Part shown: in pieces, positions 29,130 to 34,048 of the stretch
Numbering within the stretch: the stretch's first letter is position 1
How the letters are laid out: each line of letters starts with the position of its first letter
Source of the DNA: an uncultured Mycoplasmatota bacterium
GTDB taxonomy: Bacteria > Bacillota_I > Bacilli_A > RF39 > UBA660
Reading direction: 5' to 3'
DNA length: 34,048 nt
Assembly: GCA_900551105.1 (NCBI GenBank)
Contig: URUT01000011.1
Coordinates: 1-34,048 of the forward strand
Made by a program: the position numbers and the translations under genes
The notes under the pieces: model-generated
Told to the model about the DNA's origin: nothing
The model's database searches: none
Seen by the model: the letters and a program-made list of their open reading frames with translations, nothing else

Positions 29130-30062
29130 TTATTTTAATGCTTGTAATAGTTCATCTTTTTTCATTGATGAATAACCTTTAATTCCTCTTTTTTTAGCAA
29201 CTTGTTTTAATTCTGCTAGAGTCTTTAAAGTTAAATCTTCATCTTCAATGCTTTTTTCTTCTTTGATTGCTTCTTTAGTTTTTTCGTCTTCTAAGCTTTC
29301 AACAAATACTTCTTTTACAGTTTTTGCTGGTTTTTCACTCTTTTTAGTTTTGTCTTCTTCAGTAACATAGTCAATTAATTCTAAGCCACGAGATTCACAA
29401 ATAGCGTTTGTTAAAACTCCTAAAACAACTTTAACACTTCTTACAGCATCATCATTACCAGGAATTACAAAGTCAACATCATCTGGGTCACAGTTTGTAT
29501 CAACTAGACCAAATACAGGAATATTTAATTTTCTTGCTTCACGAATTGCATTAATTTCCTTTTTAGGATCTACAATAATTAAAGCATCTGGTAATTTTTC
29601 CATATTACGAATTCCACATAATACTTTATTTAATTTTTCATATTCTTTTCTTAAGCCGATAACTTCTTTCTTAGGTAGTACTTCAAAAAGTCCATCACTT
29701 TCCATTTTTTCGATTTCTTCTAAACGTTTAATTCTTTTACGAATTGTACGGAAGTTTGTTAATGTTCCACCTAACCATCTTTCGATTACGTAGAATGAAT
29801 TACTTCTTTCTGCTTCTTCTTTTGCAGCTTCGTTAGCTTGTTTTTTAGTACCAACAAATAAGAAATTACCTCCGTTATCTGCAATTTTTTTAATTTCTGC
29901 ATAAGCACTTTCAATACATGCAGCAGTTTTTTCAAGATCAATAATATAAATATCATCTCTTGATGTAAAGATGTATTCCTTCATTTTAGGATTCCATCTT
30001 TTTGTTTGATGTCCGAAATGAACACCTGCTTCTAATAAATAACTCATAGAAACAACAGCCAT
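29130..30062 (-). CDS. rpsB: 30S ribosomal protein S2 with a C-terminal Rho-N/SAP-like domain
   Basis: 310 residues from ATG 30062; the open frame extends upstream but AGGAAAG lies before this ATG and the protein then begins MAVVSMSYLLEAGVHFGH, the standard S2 start. The S2 body (~1-230) is typical (WNPKMKEYIFTSRDDIYIIDL, RWLGGTLTNFRTI, GLVDTNCDPD, FVIPGNDDA). After it come a charged linker (~235-275) and ~35 residues, LKTLAELKQVAKKRGIKGYS and MKKDELLQAL, with the helix-extended-helix pattern of Rho N-terminal/SAP domains. S2 is usually ~230-260 residues. Own promoter at 30177-30205 and a ~110-base structured leader. First gene of rpsB-tsf. Confidence 0.95.
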   Translation of the reverse strand: MAVVSMSYLLEAGVHFGHQTKRWNPKMKEYIFTSRDDIYIIDLEKTAACIESAYAEIKKIADNGGNFLFVGTKKQANEAAKEEAERSNSFYVIERWLGGTLTNFRTIRKRIKRLEEIEKMESDGLFEVLPKKEVIGLRKEYEKLNKVLCGIRNMEKLPDALIIVDPKKEINAIREARKLNIPVFGLVDTNCDPDDVDFVIPGNDDAVRSVKVVLGVLTNAICESRGLELIDYVTEEDKTKKSEKPAKTVKEVFVESLEDEKTKEAIKEEKSIEDEDLTLKTLAELKQVAKKRGIKGYSSMKKDELLQALK

Positions 30063-30170
30063 TATAATCACTTTCCTTTCGTTAATTACCCATAAGTATC
30101 TACTTAAATCACCAACCACTGGCCACTAGGTAATTTAATCCACTTATGTACATATTGGTTTTTTAAAACC
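30063..30170 (-). promoter_or_regulatory. Structured 5' leader of rpsB, candidate autoregulatory element
   Basis: About 107 bases lie between the predicted start site and rpsB. The minus strand can pair ACATAAGT with ACTTATGGGT-side ACTTAT, and ATTACC with GGTAAT, enclosing CCTAGTGGCCAGTGGTTGGTG. The SD lies 3' of the closing stem. I know of no named leader family that this matches; the pairing was judged by eye. Confidence 0.45.
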
Positions 30171-30176
30171 AAGAAT

Positions 30177-30205
30177 ATATTATCAAAAAATATGATTTAG
30201 TGCAA
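30177..30205 (-). promoter_or_regulatory. rpsB-tsf promoter
   Basis: Minus strand TTGCAC (30200-30205), 17 bases, TAATAT (30177-30182). Confidence 0.82.
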
Positions 30206-30219
30206 GGGTTTATGCTTAT

Positions 30220-30801
30220 TTAGGCAATTATATTGTTGTTTTCATCAAAGGGAACTTCAAGACATTTACGGCTTGCTAGATAATCGCACATGTGAACAAA
30301 ACTCTGATATTTATTTTTAGGAGTTTCTAAAACTACATTGCCGTTAAAATCAGTGTTGTATGGTCCCATGTGAGTTTTAATTACGTCACTAATGAACTTG
30401 GCATCTTCTAAGTTTAATTTAAAGGTTTGATAGTTATCTAAAATAAAATTAGCCATTAAAATTGGATGGTCTACCCTAGTATATTTTTCTTCAGTTAAAC
30501 CTCTTTTTAAACCATCATGAACAAGTAAGCTTAGTAATAACATGTCTTTTTCTCTAGGAGAGTATTTACTACCTATTAAGGGGTTATTTAATAGTTCTAA
30601 ACCTATTTTGGTAGCGGCTTTGCTATGTCTTAAAAGTCCACCATCGCCAAGAGCATATTTTGGATGATATTTACCAGTACTTGAAGCTGCTTCATAAAAA
30701 AAATAATCTGGTAATTTATCTACGATTAATTTTAAGCTTTCTTTTAAATCGGCATTTTTAATATAATTTATTTCTACACTAAATATTTCTATTTTATTCA
30801 T
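30220..30801 (-). CDS. HD-domain hydrolase, hypothetical
   Basis: 193 residues, cytoplasmic. HD motifs: H59 (GLLRHSKAA), H95-D96 (LLVHDGLKRG), DHPILMANF, VIKTHMGPYN and a final HMCDYLASRK, so the metal site (H...HD...H...D) is complete. The enzyme family and substrate are not identifiable from the sequence; it differs from the valS-linked HD protein and is not its close paralogue. SD GGAG; promoter at 30824-30852. Stands alone between DUF308 and rpsB; no terminator is evident after it, only the rpsB promoter. Confidence 0.85.
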   Translation of the reverse strand: MNKIEIFSVEINYIKNADLKESLKLIVDKLPDYFFYEAASSTGKYHPKYALGDGGLLRHSKAATKIGLELLNNPLIGSKYSPREKDMLLLSLLVHDGLKRGLTEEKYTRVDHPILMANFILDNYQTFKLNLEDAKFISDVIKTHMGPYNTDFNGNVVLETPKNKYQSFVHMCDYLASRKCLEVPFDENNNIIA

Positions 30802-30823
30802 CTAAACTCCTTCTTTATTTGTT

Positions 30824-30852
30824 ATTTTATCATTTGTCTTTGTTTAGGTAAA
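30824..30852 (-). promoter_or_regulatory. Promoter of the HD hydrolase gene
   Basis: Minus strand TTTACC (30847-30852), 17 bases, TGA-TAAAAT (-10 at 30824-30829, with a TGn extension). Confidence 0.65.
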
Positions 30853-30875
30853 GAAAAAAAACACCGAAGTGTTTC
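30852..30875 (-). terminator. Terminator after the DUF308 gene
   Basis: Minus strand AAACAC-ttcg-GTGTTT followed by TTTTT. It has a stable UUCG tetraloop and starts right after the stop codon. Confidence 0.9.
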
Positions 30876-31427
30876 TTAGTTTGATAAAAGCTTTACTATA
30901 CTATTTAAATTCTTTTTAAATATAATTGTATTTATAATATTTGATATTGCATAAAGCATTAGAGTAATACCAAAGTAAATAGTAATAGCCATAGCTCCTA
31001 AATGAGGATAAAAGACAATAAATAAACCACATAAGATTGATATTATAGAACAAATTAGTGGGTAAATTCCTGCTTTATAACCTGATTCTATTAGCAGAAT
31101 GCAAATTCTAAAGTCAAGGAAAGATTTAGTTATCATCACAATGCCAGTAACTATTGGAAATAAGCTTTTTACGATGTCTGGATTAAGTAGCATAACAATT
31201 CCAAGTAGAATTTCTAAAACGCCAAGAGTAACAAAACCACTAAAGAATATGCTTGTTTCTCTTTCAAATAGAAAATATAAGCCACCGATAATTAAAACTA
31301 CTGATAAGAAGCAAGTTACCATTTCGAATGATGTTTCTGGTTTAATAGTAAACATAAGCCCAATTATAAACATTACTATGGATAGTCCAATAGTTTCATA
31401 TAACAATTTATTTAGTTTTTTTAGCAT
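30876..31427 (-). CDS. DUF308 / HdeD-like membrane protein
   Basis: 183 residues with six predicted membrane helices. The repeated pattern 'GLxFxIxPE...' and 'LGVLEILLGIVMLLNPD' with short loops is that of the DUF308 (HdeD-type) family, built from tandem helix pairs, each ending in a Pro-containing loop (MFTIKPETS, MLLNPDIVK, IVFYPHLGA). Its role in Firmicutes is unknown; HdeD in E. coli is linked to acid resistance. SD AAAGGAG; promoter at 31451-31479; terminator directly after. A single-gene unit. Confidence 0.85.
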   Translation of the reverse strand: MLKKLNKLLYETIGLSIVMFIIGLMFTIKPETSFEMVTCFLSVVLIIGGLYFLFERETSIFFSGFVTLGVLEILLGIVMLLNPDIVKSLFPIVTGIVMITKSFLDFRICILLIESGYKAGIYPLICSIISILCGLFIVFYPHLGAMAITIYFGITLMLYAISNIINTIIFKKNLNSIVKLLSN

Positions 31428-31450
31428 TTTAATGCTCCTTTCTATTTATA

Positions 31451-31479
31451 ATTTTATATTATATTAATTAGAAAGTAAA
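31451..31479 (-). promoter_or_regulatory. DUF308 gene promoter
   Basis: Minus strand TTTACT (31474-31479), 17 bases, TAAAAT (31451-31456), 24 bases before the ATG. Several overlapping TATAAT-like alternatives exist in this AT-rich stretch. Confidence 0.55.
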
Positions 31480-31499
31480 CTACGTTTTTTAGTTTTTGT

Positions 31500-33236
31500 T
31501 TAGATACTCTTACCATTAACATATAATTTATAGCCATTTAAATCAATGTTACTGTTAGTTGTATCTTCGTTATCTAATGATGTAATGTATGAATCTTTTG
31601 TAAGTTTGATTTTAGTTGTCTTATCAAGTTTTAATGTTACGTTTTTGGCAGTGTTTTCATTATTGATTGCTCCTTCTATTACTGAGTTTTTGGTAGCATT
31701 AATAGTTATAGAACTGATGCTATCTAAGACAAAATTTCCTAAGACTGTTTGATTTTTTAAATTTAAGGTTATATCTGCACCATTACTGCCACTTGTACCC
31801 CATGAGCTTCCTTCTGCTCTTAGAAAATTACCAGTTTTATCATTATTTTTGATTGTATTATTTTCTAGGGTTATTGTGGCTTTAGTGTTTGTTAAATAAA
31901 AAGTATCTCCTTTATTAGTGGTTATTTTGCTATCAGTACTTGAAAAATTAGATTCACCAGTAGATGCATCACCACTCATTGACTGATAAATAAAAATATT
32001 TTTATAGGTTTTAGATAAACCATTTAACTGATTATTTGTGTCTATTAGTTCAACATTATTTAATGTAACACTATTTTTTCCTTCTATTACTACGCCTTCA
32101 CTAGCTGTAGATATTAGTTTAGCATCAGAAACTGTAATACTAGCTGTACTATAGATACTTGGTGAACCTTTTCCCATAGTTTTGTATGTACCACCTTTAA
32201 TTATAAGTGTACCACCTCCTCTATCGCTTCTAATTGCTGCTGATGAGGTTCCTGCTGTATTTACTGTTAGATTATTTCCATAAAGTGTACCGCCGCCTGT
32301 AACCATGACACCTCCTGAATTATCTTTGGATGTGGTGATTTTAGAATCATTTATGGTGATACTTGTGCCATCGGTTTGACTATTATTAGTTGTGGCACTT
32401 CCACCATAGCTAAATACACCATTTGCGCCAGTAGCATCGGTTTTAATTTCCGAATTATTTATTAGAACATTTGCGCCATCTTTGGCAAGTACTGCTGAAT
32501 TATTTCCATAAAAACTGGTATTATCTCCACCGTCGGAATCACCGGTTTTAGTAACAGTAATAGACTCAGCGCTAACACTAACATCGCCACTAATTAGCAT
32601 GGCATTTTCATCACTTTGTGAGCTTGTAAATGTTTCACTTGCAAAATTTTTATTTTCGGTAATTTCGTTATTTGAAGAGTATGTTATGTTAGAATTCATA
32701 TTTGGCATACCTTGGTTATTGCTTTTGCTACTAAATTGTGAGCTTAAGAATGTTATAAAGATAGTTAGGATGATACTAGAAAGAACATAGATAATTATTT
32801 TATCGCTATTTATAAATGTGTTTGCTATACTTGCTTTATTAAATTTAGATAAAATTAAATAAAATACTGTAAGGGATAATCCTAAAGCACATACTCCAGT
32901 AACTAGATAATATCTCCAAGATATTTGGTTATTGTTTGCCTGTATATCGTTCATGCCTTCTCCGGGAGTCAGAGCGTTGTTATCTTCCCCGTCAGGTTTT
33001 GCCGGAGGAGTATTTACTTCATTGCCATTTTCATTTTGTCCGCTTTCGTTTTCATTTGGTTTGTTGGGAATTTCGCCACAAGTTTGATTATCATTTGGGG
33101 TTTCGGCATTTTGAATGTTACCATTCATAGGGCCTTGATTATTAGTCTCTTTTGATGATAGAGTCATATAAACAATACCACTAGCAAATAGAACTATTAA
33201 GATAATAGAAATTAAATTTTTAAGCCATCTTTTCAT
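31500..33236 (-). CDS. Membrane-anchored beta-helix surface protein (carbohydrate-binding type)
   Basis: 578 residues. Three membrane helices (about 7-27, 108-130, 146-168); residues 28-107 are a Asn/Pro/Glu/Gly-rich linker; from ~190 to the C-terminus runs a repetitive parallel beta-helix, rich in Asn, Thr, Ser and Gly, with strand-turn repeats such as VLINNSEIKT, ITINDSKITT, LTVNTAGTSSAAIRSDRGGG, ITVSDAKLISTASEGVVIEG and ITLENNTIKNN. It resembles the gut-Firmicutes proteins annotated as carbohydrate-binding domain-containing (Cthe_2159-like). It is probably an outward-facing glycan-binding or adhesive protein; no catalytic residues can be named. SNNQG-type sequence after helix 1 recurs after helix 3. 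Part of the linker uses GC-richer codons. SD AAAGGAG; no convincing promoter seen. Confidence 0.8.
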   Translation of the reverse strand: MKRWLKNLISIILIVLFASGIVYMTLSSKETNNQGPMNGNIQNAETPNDNQTCGEIPNKPNENESGQNENGNEVNTPPAKPDGEDNNALTPGEGMNDIQANNNQISWRYYLVTGVCALGLSLTVFYLILSKFNKASIANTFINSDKIIIYVLSSIILTIFITFLSSQFSSKSNNQGMPNMNSNITYSSNNEITENKNFASETFTSSQSDENAMLISGDVSVSAESITVTKTGDSDGGDNTSFYGNNSAVLAKDGANVLINNSEIKTDATGANGVFSYGGSATTNNSQTDGTSITINDSKITTSKDNSGGVMVTGGGTLYGNNLTVNTAGTSSAAIRSDRGGGTLIIKGGTYKTMGKGSPSIYSTASITVSDAKLISTASEGVVIEGKNSVTLNNVELIDTNNQLNGLSKTYKNIFIYQSMSGDASTGESNFSSTDSKITTNKGDTFYLTNTKATITLENNTIKNNDKTGNFLRAEGSSWGTSGSNGADITLNLKNQTVLGNFVLDSISSITINATKNSVIEGAINNENTAKNVTLKLDKTTKIKLTKDSYITSLDNEDTTNSNIDLNGYKLYVNGKSI

Positions 33237-33356
33237 TTTTTCTCCTTTCTGAGTACAATATTAGTTAGTAAAAATGAAAAATAAGTGAAAATTATTTAAA
33301 TATTATGTGAAATTATCTACTTATATTATTAATGGAAATTTTGTTTTTATTACAAA

Positions 33357-33384
33357 AAAGCACCGCTAAATTTTAGCGATACTT
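33357..33384 (-). terminator. Terminator after thrS
   Basis: Minus strand AGTATCGCTAAA paired with TTTAGCGGTGCT (12 bp including GU pairs), followed by TTTTT. The plus strand also ends in T, so it can act in both directions. The 120 bases between it and the surface-protein gene hold nothing else I can identify. Confidence 0.85.
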
Positions 33385-33387
33385 TTT

Positions 33388-34048
33388 TTATATATTATAT
33401 TTTTTATTTTTAATACATTCTTCTACTTTATTAACAAAGGCTTCAATGCTTAGATTTTCAGTTTCAGTTTTGCCGTATTCACGATAGCTTACTGTTTGTG
33501 TATTAACTTCATTATCACCAATAATTAGTGTTAGTGGAATTTTCTTAGTTTGACTTTCACGCATTTTATAGCCTAATTTTTCGCTTCTGTCGTCTAGTTT
33601 TGTTCTGATATTACGATTATCTAGTTCGGCTTTGATTTTTTCACAGTAATCTAAGTGTAATTCAGTATTCACAGGGATGATATTAACTTCTACTGGAGAA
33701 AGCCATAATGGGAATGCTCCTTTAGTTTCTTCAATAACAAAAGCGGTAAATCTATCAAACGTACCAAAGATAGCTCTATGAATAACTACTGGTACTTGTT
33801 TTTCACCTTTATTATCAATATATGATAAATCAAATCTTCTAGGTAGCAAGAAGTCTAATTGGCAAGTTGATAAGGTTATTTCAGGACCTACGGCTGGCTT
33901 AACTTCAACATCTAGTTTAGGCCCATAGAATGCTGCTTCACCTTTAGCCTCAAAGTAATCTACGCCGAGTTCATTTAATACTTCTCTTAGTTTATTTTCA
34001 GCTGTATTCCACATTTCATCATCATCAAAATATTTTTCTTTATCTTCT
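33388..34048 (-). CDS. thrS: Threonyl-tRNA synthetase, C-terminal part
   Basis: The last ~220 residues; the gene runs off the right edge, so the first in-window Met (MWNTAENKL) is internal. Class II ThrRS features: EAAFYGPKLDVEVKPAVGPE, the zinc-site-side STCQLDFLLPRRFDL, motif 3 region IHRAIFGTFDRFTAFVIEE, then GAFPLWLSPVEV leading into the anticodon-binding domain (DRSEKLGYKMRESQTKKIP). It charges tRNA(Thr). Ends in a clear terminator. Confidence 0.96.
   Translation of the reverse strand, partial: EDKEKYFDDDEMWNTAENKLREVLNELGVDYFEAKGEAAFYGPKLDVEVKPAVGPEITLSTCQLDFLLPRRFDLSYIDNKGEKQVPVVIHRAIFGTFDRFTAFVIEETKGAFPLWLSPVEVNIIPVNTELHLDYCEKIKAELDNRNIRTKLDDRSEKLGYKMRESQTKKIPLTLIIGDNEVNTQTVSYREYGKTETENLSIEAFVNKVEECIKNKKYNI

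Noticed and set aside
31099..31467. 122-codon plus-strand open frame opposite the DUF308 gene
   Set aside because: Covers the DUF308 gene and its promoter in antisense and has no SD; the minus-strand gene has promoter, SD and terminator.
31500..33236. CRISPR-like or satellite repeat in the repetitive surface-protein gene
   Set aside because: The repetition is at the protein level (beta-helix turns of varying length); the DNA lacks identical, evenly spaced repeats.
1..34048. Mollicutes genetic code 4 (TGA as Trp)
   Set aside because: TGA ends spoIIB, mreC and mreD in tight ATGA overlaps or directly before the next gene, and conserved tryptophans are coded TGG; all conserved genes are intact with the standard code.

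Overview
The window is about 34 kb of AT-rich, gene-dense chromosome from a low-GC Gram-positive bacterium of class Bacilli. I base this on gene neighbourhoods. The run spoIIB-radC-mreC-mreD-spoIVFA-spoIVFB-rplU-prp-rpmA, the trio lon-spoVID-ysxE, the pair ylbD-ylbE and the pair nfo-yqfT all match arrangements known from Bacillus. SpoVID, YlbD/YlbE and YqfT are Bacilli-type families, so the organism probably descends from endospore formers and may still sporulate. The genome looks streamlined (4-bp overlaps, mreB, minCD, maf and parE absent from their usual neighbourhoods), as in uncultured gut Bacilli related to Mollicutes. TGA is nevertheless used as a stop, so the genetic code is standard. 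I see no insertion sequence, prophage, CRISPR array, tRNA or rRNA.

Nearly everything is on the minus strand. Low coordinates (1-8,000): a heat-shock operon hrcA-grpE-dnaK with two HrcA operators around its promoter; frr flanked by two related tail-anchored proteins; then lon, spoVID and ysxE. The stretch 8,000-13,400 holds rpmG-efp, a class B penicillin-binding protein with a small membrane protein, endonuclease IV convergent with yqfT, a type IV pilin-like gene and ylbD-ylbE. The stretch 13,400-20,600 holds parC, the rpmA-prp-rplU operon with its L21 leader, the spoIIB-to-spoIVFB run and a 34-residue membrane peptide. The stretch 20,600-26,100 holds proS and an HD-hydrolase-valS operon, each behind a T-box riboswitch whose apparent specifier codon (CCU, GUU) fits the enzyme. 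At 26,132 a shortened PilB/GspE ATPase runs on the plus strand. The remainder holds a membrane thioredoxin, tsf and rpsB (S2 with an extra C-terminal domain), a second HD hydrolase, a DUF308 membrane protein, a beta-helix surface protein and the 3' end of thrS.

The most notable signals are: (i) the retained sporulation locus, whose SpoIVFB-like protease has HDxxH instead of HExxH; (ii) a repeated promoter layout in which a Shine-Dalgarno sequence GGTGA(T) starts about 6 bases after the -10 box, so mRNAs would begin at the ribosome-binding site; (iii) the HD hydrolase under valine T-box control with valS; (iv) an S2 protein with a Rho-N/SAP-like tail; (v) tail-anchored paralogues around frr; (vi) a beta-helix surface protein with a duplicated membrane-plus-linker unit. 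Nothing here is clearly an undescribed defence or mobile system; most of the window is core chromosome.
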